A stretch of 39,697 nt of DNA, taken from positions 1 through 39,697 of the forward strand of contig JBNGCY010000011.1 of NCBI GenBank assembly GCA_049975505.1, given 5' to 3'. Shown piece by piece: positions 1 through 7,689 of this stretch (the stretch's first letter is position 1; each line of letters starts with the position of its first letter). Origin of the DNA: JAIVHC01 sp049975505. Its GTDB lineage: Bacteria > Desulfobacterota > Desulfuromonadia > Desulfuromonadales > Desulfuromonadaceae. The position numbers and the translations under genes are program-made. Below the pieces are notes generated by a model, which was not told where the DNA came from, made no database searches, and worked only from the letters and a program-made list of their open reading frames with translations.

Positions 1-766
1 GGCCGTGGTTTGAACGGAGCAGATCAACCCCGGCAACATTCAGGCCCATTATTTTTGCCGCACGCGCCGCAGTAGAGCGTTCTTCAGGAGTCAGTTTCAC
101 CAGACTCGCGCTTCCGCCCCGATGCAGATTAGAGCGAAATTCCCCTTCTTTGCTCTGGCGTTTCATAGCGGCGACAACCTTATCTCCAATGACAAAACAG
201 CGGATATCCGCACCTTTGGCTTCGCGGATAAACTCCTGCACCAGAATCTGCTCTTTCAGACCGCGGAAAGCCTCAATGACACTCTCCGCCGCCTGAGCGG
301 TTTCCGCCAGGACTACTCCTATCCCCTGGGTGCCTTCGAGGAGTTTAACCACCAGAGGCGCCCCGCCTACCAACTCAATCAGATCCTGGGTGTGCTGGGT
401 AGAGTGGGCAAACCCGGTTACCGGCAGACCGATCCCCCGGCGTGCGAGAAGCTGCAGGCTACGGAGTTTATCGCGCGAGCGACTGATAGCGACAGATTCA
501 TTGACGCTATATACTCCCATCATTTCAAATTGACGCACAACTGCGGTGCCGTAAAAAGTGATGGAAGCACCAATACGGGGAATGATGGCGTCAAACCCCT
601 CCAGTTCACGTCCGCGATAGTGTATCGTAGGGCGCTGGGTTGCGATAGTCATATAGCACCGCAGGGGATCGATCACGTGCATCTCGTGACCCAGCTCTTC
701 TCCGGCCTCCACAAGTCTGCGGGTCGAATACAGGCTGGCGTTACGTGACAGGATTGCTATCTTCAT
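1..766 (-). CDS. rimK: RimK-type ATP-grasp glutamate ligase (partial, 3' end outside window)
   Basis: RimK adds glutamate residues to the C-terminus of ribosomal protein S6 using ATP. The reverse strand reads continuously from an ATG at 766 to the window edge, giving 255 residues of a protein that is usually about 300. Family signatures are visible: the N-terminus MKIAILSRNASLYSTRRL, the nucleotide-binding stretch VVKLLEGTQGIGVVLAET (about residues 140-157), LVQEFI, a metal/ADP loop with NLHRGGSA, and AGVDLLRSNHG at the cut end. An AGGGAGG ribosome binding site lies just upstream of the ATG. The gene follows the retropepsin-like gene at 831-1370 with a 64-bp gap, the same pairing as rimB-rimK in pseudomonads. 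The C-terminal catalytic residues are outside the window, so activity cannot be judged here. Confidence 0.93.
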   Translation of the reverse strand, partial: MKIAILSRNASLYSTRRLVEAGEELGHEMHVIDPLRCYMTIATQRPTIHYRGRELEGFDAIIPRIGASITFYGTAVVRQFEMMGVYSVNESVAISRSRDKLRSLQLLARRGIGLPVTGFAHSTQHTQDLIELVGGAPLVVKLLEGTQGIGVVLAETAQAAESVIEAFRGLKEQILVQEFIREAKGADIRCFVIGDKVVAAMKRQSKEGEFRSNLHRGGSASLVKLTPEERSTAARAAKIMGLNVAGVDLLRSNHG

Positions 767-830
767 GGGAAAACCTCCCTGTAGGTATAAATTGATGCCG
801 ATGTTTTGCGTTATTGTCCGTATTATGCTT

Positions 831-1370
831 CTACTTCATCTGTGACGGTGAAAAGTCAGAAGCAACATGTTGTGCTAAATGGATATGCTCAAGTACGGCG
901 TGGTTCTTTCCCTGCAGATAGGAACGTCCGGGGATTACCGCGGTTCCGCGTAACGCAGTCCTTCCGAGCAGCATCCTGAACTTCATGTTATCCCGGTTGG
1001 TCAGAGTCATTTCCGCTGTCCACTCCATGGTGCCGAGGCACACTCTGGTTTCCACCACGTAACGCATTTCACGGTGCCCGCCCGAATCAGTCACCTGACG
1101 GATATCCTTTACCGGCAGGGTACAGATAACTTCAACATCTGTGTTTCGCTGCAGGGGGTGCATCCCAAAGCGTACCATCTGCTGCCCGGATGTGGAGCTG
1201 AAAGGCTCAATAAAAAAGGCGTGCAGCGCCGAGGTGCGCGCTCCGGTGTCGACCTTGGCTTTGATCCGCTCTATTCCGAGCTCGGGGAGACCTGCCCATT
1301 CACGCCACCCCAGACAGATCAGGCCGTTGCGGGTAGATTCTTCCCCCGGTTTATTATCAGAAAATTTCAT
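831..1370 (-). CDS. RimB-like retropepsin-family (PF05618) protein
   Basis: This is a 179-residue protein of the family once called ATP-dependent zinc protease and now recognised as a retropepsin-like aspartic peptidase fold. The active-site motif is plain: KAKVDTGARTSALHA, with D41-T-G-A near residue 41, and a second conserved strand KFRMLLGRTAL near residues 130-140. In Pseudomonas the homologue RimB is encoded with RimK and acts on the glutamylation of ribosomal protein S6. Here it sits directly upstream of rimK in the same orientation, which supports the same partnership. A rimA-like gene is not seen between them. Start ATG at 1370; the ribosome binding site is weak. Family assignment is firm, while the role in S6 processing is inferred from context. 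Confidence 0.85.
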   Translation of the reverse strand: MKFSDNKPGEESTRNGLICLGWREWAGLPELGIERIKAKVDTGARTSALHAFFIEPFSSTSGQQMVRFGMHPLQRNTDVEVICTLPVKDIRQVTDSGGHREMRYVVETRVCLGTMEWTAEMTLTNRDNMKFRMLLGRTALRGTAVIPGRSYLQGKNHAVLEHIHLAQHVASDFSPSQMK

Positions 1371-1432
1371 AATATATACTGGTTCACCTTGTTCTGCTGG
1401 ATTAATCAGAGCAGCAAAAATGAATACCGGAC

Positions 1433-1483
1433 AAAAAAATCCGTGCTACGTGCTTTTCTTCGGATGCACATAGCACGGATTTT
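1433..1483 (-). terminator. Rho-independent terminator of kamA
   Basis: A 17-bp stem (arms 1437-1453 and 1466-1482) encloses a 12-nt loop. The single mismatch on the plus strand becomes a G-U pair when read on the minus strand, and seven Ts follow on that strand (A-run 1433-1439). This separates kamA from the rimB-rimK pair. Confidence 0.9.
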
Positions 1484-1585
1484 CCGTTTTTCACATCCCC
1501 GGCCTGACAGATTCAGGCGAACATGCCAACATAAGTCTCCCCATCAGGCGCCAGGAATGAATTTATCCGATACGTTACTTCCAAT

Positions 1586-2662
1586 CTACTCTGGAATGAC
1601 CGGGATTTTTGTGGTTTCGCCCCGATGATTGCGCAGGGTATACTCCTCTTCGCCGCGTTCGACAATATAATAATCCGGCATCAGAGGAATTTTCCCGATA
1701 TTGGTGGCGAGGACATACATGGGCTGCGCCAGCCCGGTGGTGTGTCCACGCAGGGCATCACGGATCAGCTCGGCTCCCTTTTCAATCGGGGTACGGAAGT
1801 GGTCAATCCCCGGCGCGGCTTCACAGTAAAACACATAGTACGGGCGAATGCGGATACGCAGCAGTTTCTGATGCAGCTCTCTGAATACGGGCACCGTATC
1901 GTTGATCCCTTTGAGCAGCACCGCCTGGTTTCCAACGTTTACTCCGCACTGCATCAGATCGTATACCGCTCTGGCGGTTTCTTCTGTGATCTCTTTGGGA
2001 TGATTGCACTGGGTATTGAGCCAGATAGGTACCTTGTGGAAGCCGCCCAGCACCTTTTTCAATCCCGCGTCGATGCGCTGTGGCAACACAATCGGCGTAC
2101 GCGAGCCGAAGCGGATCATCTCGATATGCGGCATTTCTCGCAGTTTACGTATAAGGTACTCAATCTTATCGTCATCCAGCAGGAACGGATCTCCCCCGGT
2201 TATAAGAACATCGCGCACTTCAGGATGCTCGGAGATCCACTTGAGGCCGTCATCCACGTTGAAATCAAGCTTCATGCTCCGATCTACGACGAGTTCCTTG
2301 CGAAAACAGTGGCGGCAGTAGATGCCACACCCCTGGGTAACAGTGAAAGCGACTCGATCCTTGTACTGACGCGCGATGCTGTCAGGGCGGACCTCTTCAG
2401 TGGCACGGTTCTCCTTCCATACCAGATAGTCTTCCATGCCGTATTTATTCTGTTTTTCCAGACTGGACGGGATAACTTGTTTGCGGATCGGACATTCGGG
2501 ATCATCCGGATCCATCAGAGAAGCAAAGTACGGGGTGGTTCCCCATACGGTCTTATTGTTCTCCAGCATTTCACGTTCGCTGTCGGTAAGGTTTACGTAC
2601 TTTTCCAGACGTTCGATGGTATTGACAAACGATTTCAGCTGCTCGCGCCATTCCATAGCCAT
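1586..2662 (-). CDS. kamA: Lysine 2,3-aminomutase (radical SAM, PLP-dependent)
   Basis: This enzyme interconverts L-lysine and L-beta-lysine using S-adenosylmethionine, a 4Fe-4S cluster and PLP. The radical-SAM motif CxxxCxxC is C112, C116 and C119 in GCGIYCRHCFRK. The SAM-binding GGDP follows at 156-159, and the PLP lysine is K324 in NIGKIPLMPDYY. At 358 residues it is the short form, lacking the N-terminal extension of the 416-residue clostridial enzyme. D255 (KGIND) matches the substrate-binding Asp293 of the clostridial enzyme, but the position of Asp330 is glutamate (E281). A glutamate-specific homologue would carry Lys and Asn there, so lysine is the likelier substrate. Start: ATG 2662 with AGGAGA eight bases upstream. 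No ablB acetyltransferase (beta-lysine osmolyte synthesis) and no efp is nearby. The gene stands alone with its own terminator. Confidence 0.9.
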   Translation of the reverse strand: MAMEWREQLKSFVNTIERLEKYVNLTDSEREMLENNKTVWGTTPYFASLMDPDDPECPIRKQVIPSSLEKQNKYGMEDYLVWKENRATEEVRPDSIARQYKDRVAFTVTQGCGIYCRHCFRKELVVDRSMKLDFNVDDGLKWISEHPEVRDVLITGGDPFLLDDDKIEYLIRKLREMPHIEMIRFGSRTPIVLPQRIDAGLKKVLGGFHKVPIWLNTQCNHPKEITEETARAVYDLMQCGVNVGNQAVLLKGINDTVPVFRELHQKLLRIRIRPYYVFYCEAAPGIDHFRTPIEKGAELIRDALRGHTTGLAQPMYVLATNIGKIPLMPDYYIVERGEEEYTLRNHRGETTKIPVIPE

Positions 2663-2760
2663 AGATGAGCTCTCCTCTTTTTATTTTCATTATCAGATTG
2701 CCTAACCATCGCATAAAATGGAGAAAAAGTAAAATCAGGCCCTGCTGAACCAGTTTAACC

Positions 2761-2995
2761 AGAGCGCTTATGCTCAAGGATACCGTGTTGTGCTCCATAT
2801 CATTGGGGTAAACAACCACCTTACGTTGCACTTTACCGCTCAACGCCGGACAGCAGCTATAACAACAATTATTCAGTGAAGGGGAACTTCAACCCGAACA
2901 CGGGTAAGATGGGAACCAGAAGCCGGACATGGACAGACAAATCACCCACGTACAATCAAAATCACTACGGCACCAGGGGTACATACGATTATTGA
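2761..2995 (+). pseudogene. C-terminal remnant of a small Tyr/Asn/Gly-rich protein
   Basis: The plus strand is open from just after a TAA at 2758-2760 to a TGA at 2993-2995, with no usable start codon before residue 42. The translated tail contains VALYRSTPDSSYNNNYSVKG followed by NFNPNTGKMGT and ends in YGTRGTYDY. This 'YRSxPDxxxxNNYSxKGNxNPxTGKxGT' pattern is a recognisable C-terminal signature of small secreted proteins of unknown function found in many proteobacteria. The expected N-terminal signal peptide is absent: the upstream sequence is kamA leader DNA. I read it as a decayed or truncated copy next to a tRNA gene, possibly the scar of an insertion or deletion at that tRNA. Confidence 0.5.
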
Positions 2996-3031
2996 CCGCC
3001 GACTATTTTTGACCTCACACAAAACCTCACA

Positions 3032-3071
3032 TAAAAAATAGCCCTTAACTGCACATAAGCTGCTAAGGGCT
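3032..3071 (-). terminator. Terminator downstream of tRNA-Arg
   Basis: The inverted repeat AGCCCTTA (3040-3047) / TAAGGGCT (3064-3071) is followed on the minus strand by ATTTTTTA (3032-3039), directly 3' of the tRNA gene. On the plus strand the hairpin is followed by TTGATTTTTA, so it may work in both directions and also end any transcript of the fragment at 2761-2995. Confidence 0.75.
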
Positions 3072-3080
3072 TGATTTTTA

Positions 3081-3157
3081 TGGCGGTCCCGGCAGGATTC
3101 GAACCTGCGGCCTATCGCTTAGGAGGCGATTGCTCTATCCTGCTGAGCTACGGGACC
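3081..3157 (-). tRNA. tRNA-Arg (anticodon CCT)
   Basis: A 77-nt tRNA on the minus strand including an encoded 3' CCA (3081-3083). The acceptor stem is GGTCCCG/CGGGACC, the discriminator base is G, and the T arm contains GGTTCGAATCC. The anticodon stem ATCGC/GCGAT encloses the seven-base loop CTCCTAA, giving anticodon CCT, which reads the AGG arginine codon. All arms pair well. Confidence 0.97.
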
Positions 3158-3168
3158 GAACCCGTGGG

Positions 3169-3198
3169 GTTATAACGTATCCACTCTGGTGCGGGCAA
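3169..3198 (-). promoter_or_regulatory. Sigma-70-type promoter of tRNA-Arg
   Basis: Reading the minus strand: TTGCCC (3193-3198), an 18-base spacer, and TATAAC (3169-3174). This would start transcription about five bases before the mature tRNA end. It lies between the apt stop and the tRNA, so the tRNA need not depend on read-through from the rpoS-apt transcript. Confidence 0.6.
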
Positions 3199-3205
3199 GT
3201 ATTTT

Positions 3206-3721
3206 TTAAAAATGCAGCAGACTGTACACTTCCACGCCAGGCAATCTGTCCCGCCCGTGGAGAAAATCGAGTTCTGCAAGGAAGGCGCATTCTACGATGT
3301 CGGCATCGAGTTGGCGTACCAGATCCACGGTTGCGGCTATGGTGCCGCCGGTGGCTAACAGATCGTCCGCAATAATGACCCGTTCTCCGGGTTTAAACGC
3401 GTCGGCGTGAATTTCCAGGGTGTCGGTGCCGTATTCAAGATCATAGGTTTTCTTGATGGTTTTGTGGGGCAGTTTGCCCGGTTTACGTACCAGGGAAATC
3501 CCGGTGCCGAGTTTATACGCCAGGGCAGAGCCGAGGATGAAACCGCGTGCCTCGACCCCGACAATCTTGTCGATGTGCTGCCCCAGATAGCGATGCGCAA
3601 GCAGATCGATGGCACGATGAAAATGACGTCCGTCTTCGAGCAGAGTGGTGATATCCTTGAAGACTATCCCCTTTTTAGGGAAATCAAGAATATCGCGGAT
3701 ACTGTTTTTAAGTTCTTCCAC
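3206..3721 (-). CDS. apt: Adenine phosphoribosyltransferase
   Basis: This cytosolic purine salvage enzyme joins adenine and PRPP to make AMP. Its 171 residues match the family length. Diagnostic features are FPKKGIVFKDITTLL (14-28), VGVEARGFILG (54-64), the RKPGKLP loop (79-85) and the PRPP-binding motif VIIADDLLATGGT (115-127). Translation starts at GTG 3721 with AGGAG about ten bases upstream; no in-frame ATG fits. It lies 35 bp downstream of rpoS in the same direction, so it is probably cotranscribed with it. I see nothing unusual in the sequence. Confidence 0.96.
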   Translation of the reverse strand: MEELKNSIRDILDFPKKGIVFKDITTLLEDGRHFHRAIDLLAHRYLGQHIDKIVGVEARGFILGSALAYKLGTGISLVRKPGKLPHKTIKKTYDLEYGTDTLEIHADAFKPGERVIIADDLLATGGTIAATVDLVRQLDADIVECAFLAELDFLHGRDRLPGVEVYSLLHF

Positions 3722-3756
3722 GTTTAGGTTCTCCTGTACATTTATGTATGGGCGGT

Positions 3757-4638
3757 TTACTCAGAACTGAGTTCTTCCTGCATTATTTTACGCAGTTTTT
3801 CCAGACTTTTAGATTCTATCTGGCGGATTCTCTCGCGGGTGACACCATAGCGTTTCCCTATGGTATCCAGGGTCTCAGGCTCGTAGTCGTTGAGACCGAA
3901 GCGGTATTGGAGAATCTCTGCTTCATTTTGTTTAAGGGTCTTGAGCCACTTTTGCACATACTCGTATTTATCTGTATTTTCGAGCAACTCAGCCGGATTG
4001 AGTGCCTGAGAGTCTTCGAAGGTATCGATCAGGGCATAGTTATTGTTTTCACCCAATGGGTGCTCAATGGAGTATGTTTTGCGTATCAGCTGCTGCAGGC
4101 GTTCAACCTCATCCACAGAACTGCCCATGGCATCGGCTATCTCCACAGCGTTCGGTTCATCGCTTTTGCTGTTGAGAATCTCCTTGGTCACTTTAAACAT
4201 CTTGTTTACCTGTTCAGCCACATGAACCGGCAGGCGGATAGTGCGACTCTGGTTCACCAGGGCCCGCTCAATCGACTGCCGTATCCACCAGGTGGCGTAG
4301 GTGGAAAAACGGCAGCCTTTATCCACCCGAAAACGCTCCACGGCTTTTATCAGCCCCATATTTCCTTCCTCGATGAGATCAAGAAAAGGCAGGCCCCGGT
4401 TCATGTAGCGTTTGGCTATTTTAACCACCAGGCGCAGATTTGATTCAATCATGCGGGCGCGTGCCTGCCCGTCTCCCTGCGCAATTCGTGCAGCCAGGTA
4501 TCGCTCCTCTTCTGCATTTAAGAGTTTGGATTTCTGGATATCGCGCAGATAACACTTGATAGCGTCATCTCCTCCGGATTCGGTCTCCTGCGTACTGCTC
4601 CGGACTTTAGATGTTTCCGGAAAAATCTCTTTATCCAC
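3757..4638 (-). CDS. rpoS: RNA polymerase sigma factor, RpoS-type
   Basis: This is a 293-residue group 2 sigma-70 protein. Region 1.2 is near residues 26-58 (DAIKCYLRDIQKSKLL). Region 2 follows, with NLRLVVKIAKRYMNRGLPFLDLI-type core-binding sequence and the -10 recognition segment RFSTYATWWIRQSIERAL. Region 3 begins at RTIRLPVHVAEQ and the region 4 helix-turn-helix is LDTIGKRYGVTRERIRQIE near the end. It lacks the long acidic region 1.1 of primary sigma factors, and its size fits RpoS, the general stress and stationary-phase factor. It begins at GTG 4638 with AGGGGAG eight bases upstream. It directly follows pilR (22 bp), so it may be cotranscribed with the pilus regulators. Another group 2 sigma is possible; RpoS is the best reading. 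Confidence 0.88.
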   Translation of the reverse strand: MDKEIFPETSKVRSSTQETESGGDDAIKCYLRDIQKSKLLNAEEERYLAARIAQGDGQARARMIESNLRLVVKIAKRYMNRGLPFLDLIEEGNMGLIKAVERFRVDKGCRFSTYATWWIRQSIERALVNQSRTIRLPVHVAEQVNKMFKVTKEILNSKSDEPNAVEIADAMGSSVDEVERLQQLIRKTYSIEHPLGENNNYALIDTFEDSQALNPAELLENTDKYEYVQKWLKTLKQNEAEILQYRFGLNDYEPETLDTIGKRYGVTRERIRQIESKSLEKLRKIMQEELSSE

Positions 4639-4660
4639 GTGTAAAACTCCCCTGGCTCTT

Positions 4661-6061
4661 TTACAGCCCTAATTTTTCCAGTCGATATCGCATAGATCTG
4701 AAACTCAGGCCCAATAACCGTGCAGCCCGTTTCTTGATGCCGTTGCTGCGTTCCAGCGCCTGAGTCAACAACTGCCTTTCTGTGTCGCGTAAATATTCTT
4801 CGAGATCCAGTCCCTCGTCAGGCAGATAAATTTCGTGCCCGGAACTCTTTTGTTCATGCTTAAGAGCATCAGGAAGTGAAGCATATTCGAGAGTATCGTT
4901 TTCGCTTAAAATGATGCTGCGTTCAAGAACATTTTCCAGTTCGCGCACATTGCCGGGCCATGAATAGTCGAGCAGGACACGCATCATGGGGGGAGATATC
5001 CTCAGATCGCGGTGGGGAGCAAGCATCCGGCACAGGGAATCTGCCAGCAACGGTATATCCTCACGGCGTTCCCGCAGCGGAGGCAGTTGAAGATGCACAA
5101 CATTGAGGCGGTAGAAAAGATCCTGCCTGAATTTACCCTCTCTGGTTAAGGCTTCCAGATCCCGGTTTGTGGCTGCCAGAACCCGGACATCGACCTGATG
5201 ACTTTTACTCCCGCCTACCGGGCGGATCTCTTTTTCCTGCAGCACACGCAACAGTTTTACCTGCATAGCCAATGGCAACTCAGCTATTTCATCCAGAAAC
5301 AGCGTACCCTCATGGGCAAGATCAAACAACCCCTGTTTACGCTGGTCGGCTCCGGTGAAGGCTCCCTTTTCATGCCCGAACAATTCGTTTTCCAGCAGAT
5401 TTTCCGGGATCGCTCCGCAATTCAAGGGGATAAATGAATTCCGGGCACGCGAACTGTTGTGATGAATCGCTTTGGCCACAAGCTCTTTGCCGGTACCGGA
5501 TTCACCGCTGATCAATACATTGGCCGTTGAGGGCGCAACTTTTTCAATCATACTGTAAAGCTGCTGCATGGTGGCACTTTTACCCACAATGCGATCAAAA
5601 CGGTTACGGCGTTCCTGTAACTGGGTGCGGAGCTCGCGATTTTCATGCCGTAGAGAGGAAAACTCCAGCGCTTTCTTGACTGTCAGACGGATATCCTCGT
5701 TGTTAAACGGCTTTACAATATAATCGTAGGCTCCCATCTTCATGGCCTCAACTGCTTGAGATGTGGTGGAATACGCCGTCATCAGGATAACCAGGGTCTC
5801 AGGATAGAGCTGTTTAACCCGCTCCAGCAGTTCAAGTCCGCTGGCACCCGGCATGCGCATATCTGTAAGGATGAGATCGTAGGCCTGAAGGGCTAATTTT
5901 TCCAGAGCCAGAGCTCCATCGGAGGCCGATTCCACTATATACCCTTCTGAGGCGAACATTATCTCCAGCACTTCGCGTAGGCTCTCTTCATCGTCTACAA
6001 CAAGCAGATGAGGTGAGAAATGTTGCGAAAGAGATGATTTATTCAGGGAAGATAAACTCAT
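4661..6061 (-). CDS. pilR: PilR, sigma-54-dependent response regulator of type IV pili
   Basis: A receiver domain (about 19-135 in the longest reading) carries the acidic pocket D25/D26, phosphoacceptor D69 in LILTDMRMPG, and the lysine of IVKPF. A sigma-54 AAA+ domain follows with Walker A GESGTGKE, the sigma-54-contacting loop GAFTGA, and Walker B GTLFLDEI. A Fis-type helix-turn-helix closes the protein (NGIKKRAARLLGLSFRSMRYRL). The frame also allows TTG at 6067, but ATG 6061 has GAGGACAG at good spacing and follows the pilS stop by two bases. It is the partner of the upstream kinase PilS and normally activates pilin transcription. No pilin gene lies in the window, so the target promoter is elsewhere. 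Confidence 0.94.
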   Translation of the reverse strand: MSLSSLNKSSLSQHFSPHLLVVDDEESLREVLEIMFASEGYIVESASDGALALEKLALQAYDLILTDMRMPGASGLELLERVKQLYPETLVILMTAYSTTSQAVEAMKMGAYDYIVKPFNNEDIRLTVKKALEFSSLRHENRELRTQLQERRNRFDRIVGKSATMQQLYSMIEKVAPSTANVLISGESGTGKELVAKAIHHNSSRARNSFIPLNCGAIPENLLENELFGHEKGAFTGADQRKQGLFDLAHEGTLFLDEIAELPLAMQVKLLRVLQEKEIRPVGGSKSHQVDVRVLAATNRDLEALTREGKFRQDLFYRLNVVHLQLPPLRERREDIPLLADSLCRMLAPHRDLRISPPMMRVLLDYSWPGNVRELENVLERSIILSENDTLEYASLPDALKHEQKSSGHEIYLPDEGLDLEEYLRDTERQLLTQALERSNGIKKRAARLLGLSFRSMRYRLEKLGL

Positions 6062-6063
6062 AT

Positions 6064-7686
6064 TCAACTGTCCTCGGGATTACGATCCCTGAAACTAACC
6101 TTGAAGCGTGCACCGCCAGCGGGCGCATCAGTATACTCCAGAACGGCTCCGTTGGTCTGAGCCAGTGCATATGCTATCGCCAGTCCGAGCCCGGTGCCAT
6201 CCGCTCTTGATGTGGTGAAAGGTTCAAAGATAGTATCCCCAAGAAGAGGGTCCACCCCCGGACCACAATCATCTATCCAGAAAGTACGGCTCTGTTTACT
6301 CGAACCACATTCCACCCTCGCACCTGCAGGAGTGAAACTTGCCGCATTTACAAGGAGATTCCAGACTACCTGCTTAATCTGTTCCTCATCAACATTTTCA
6401 TGCCAGGAATCGGCGGTGTTGTCATGGATATCAATATCCTCAAACTGAACGGAACTCTGTGCCAGCTGGAGAACATCCCGGATAGTCGCATTAATATCCA
6501 CCTTTTTTTTGTGAGGTTGGCGCGGACTGGCAAAATTAAGGAAATCATCTACCAGACGATTCAGTCTTGTGGTTTCACGGGCAATTATATTGCAAAGACG
6601 CTGTTCGGTAGCGGGAAGTTTCTGTTCCTGTAACAGTTGAACGCTTCCACTCAGAGAAGCAAGTGGATTCCGTATTTCATGCGCCAGTCCAGCAGACAGA
6701 CTTCCGATTGCCGCCAGATGTTCTTCACGCTTTAACGTCTGCTCCAGACGTTTGATTTCAGTCAGATCCTGAAACATCAGGAGAATATTTTCCGATTCAC
6801 CCTGCTGAATGGGGGTGGCACTGTACCCGAGAATCAGTTTTTTCCCCGCAGCGTTGACAAAATCAAACTCATCACGTTCAACCGGAAGATGCTCCAGAGG
6901 CCACAGAAATCCCTGCAGCGCTGTGGTAATGGGAAGATTAAGCACCCTGGATGCACGAATGGCGCATATCTGCTCTGCAACTCTGTTAGCGAGGAGTATC
7001 TGGCCTTCGCTATCCACCAGAATAATCCCACTGGTTATGTTCTGCAGGATGAGACGATTGAAATTTTCCAGCTCCGCGTGCTCGCGCCGGTGCTTTTCAA
7101 GCCTGTACGCATACTGCTGCAGACGGTTGGAAAGAACAACCCCGATAAAGGCGGCAAACACAAAAGCTGTAAGATTGAGAAATAATAAATAAAAGACGTT
7201 CCCACTGGAACGTGTCTGCCATGGATATATAGGGAGATAACCGTAATAGTCCAGGGTTGCCATCCCCCCGTAGAGGACAATACTGGCCAGCAGGATAAGA
7301 AGAACTTCGTGTCTGGTGCTGATCAGGCCACTGGTCAGGATCACGAAGATAAATAGAAATGCAAAATCGCTGTACATCCCGCCGGTGAAAAACACCACCG
7401 CCGCACACATAATCAGATCCCAGACAATCTGAAGTTGAACAAACAGCGGCGAAGGTCCGAAGCGCAAAAGCCAGAACAGGGCGAGACATATCTGAAGCAG
7501 ATACAGGCTGAGAATGGATACAAGCGGGGGATTGGAGAAAAAACTCGTCTGTTCGTTTCCCGGCAGAGCAAAAAAAACAGTGCCCCCCAGAAACAGGGAG
7601 GGCACCAGAAAACGTATCAGCACATACCAGAGTTGAGCGTTTAATGATCGCGCGGTAATTGCTGAGTCATGAAACGCGGATAACAA
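6064..7686 (-). CDS. pilS: PilS, membrane sensor histidine kinase
   Basis: A 540-residue kinase with about six N-terminal membrane segments (roughly residues 20-190), a PAS domain (about 205-315, beginning NRLILQNITSGIILVD), and a HisKA domain whose phosphorylated histidine is H336 in SAGLAHEIRNPLASL. The ATPase domain shows the N box NLLVNAASF, the G1 box DDCGPGVDP and the G2 box GTGLGLAIAYAL. It starts at TTG 7686: GGAGGG lies six bases upstream and no ATG is available, so the binding site decides the start. The start is three bases after the pilC stop. In Pseudomonas PilS senses pilin in the inner membrane and controls PilR. Gene order makes the same role very likely here. Confidence 0.92.
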   Translation of the reverse strand: MLSAFHDSAITARSLNAQLWYVLIRFLVPSLFLGGTVFFALPGNEQTSFFSNPPLVSILSLYLLQICLALFWLLRFGPSPLFVQLQIVWDLIMCAAVVFFTGGMYSDFAFLFIFVILTSGLISTRHEVLLILLASIVLYGGMATLDYYGYLPIYPWQTRSSGNVFYLLFLNLTAFVFAAFIGVVLSNRLQQYAYRLEKHRREHAELENFNRLILQNITSGIILVDSEGQILLANRVAEQICAIRASRVLNLPITTALQGFLWPLEHLPVERDEFDFVNAAGKKLILGYSATPIQQGESENILLMFQDLTEIKRLEQTLKREEHLAAIGSLSAGLAHEIRNPLASLSGSVQLLQEQKLPATEQRLCNIIARETTRLNRLVDDFLNFASPRQPHKKKVDINATIRDVLQLAQSSVQFEDIDIHDNTADSWHENVDEEQIKQVVWNLLVNAASFTPAGARVECGSSKQSRTFWIDDCGPGVDPLLGDTIFEPFTTSRADGTGLGLAIAYALAQTNGAVLEYTDAPAGGARFKVSFRDRNPEDS

Positions 7687-7689
7687 CAG

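Noticed and set aside
122..748. A 208-codon plus-strand frame at the left edge
   Set aside because: It is antisense to rimK, whose reverse-strand translation carries all expected motifs.
1625..2668. A 347-codon plus-strand frame opposite kamA
   Set aside because: It lies almost wholly antisense to a clear lysine 2,3-aminomutase, shows no family features, and is explained by codon bias of the real gene.
3748..4443. A 231-codon plus-strand frame opposite rpoS
   Set aside because: It is antisense to a clear sigma factor, a typical mirror frame.
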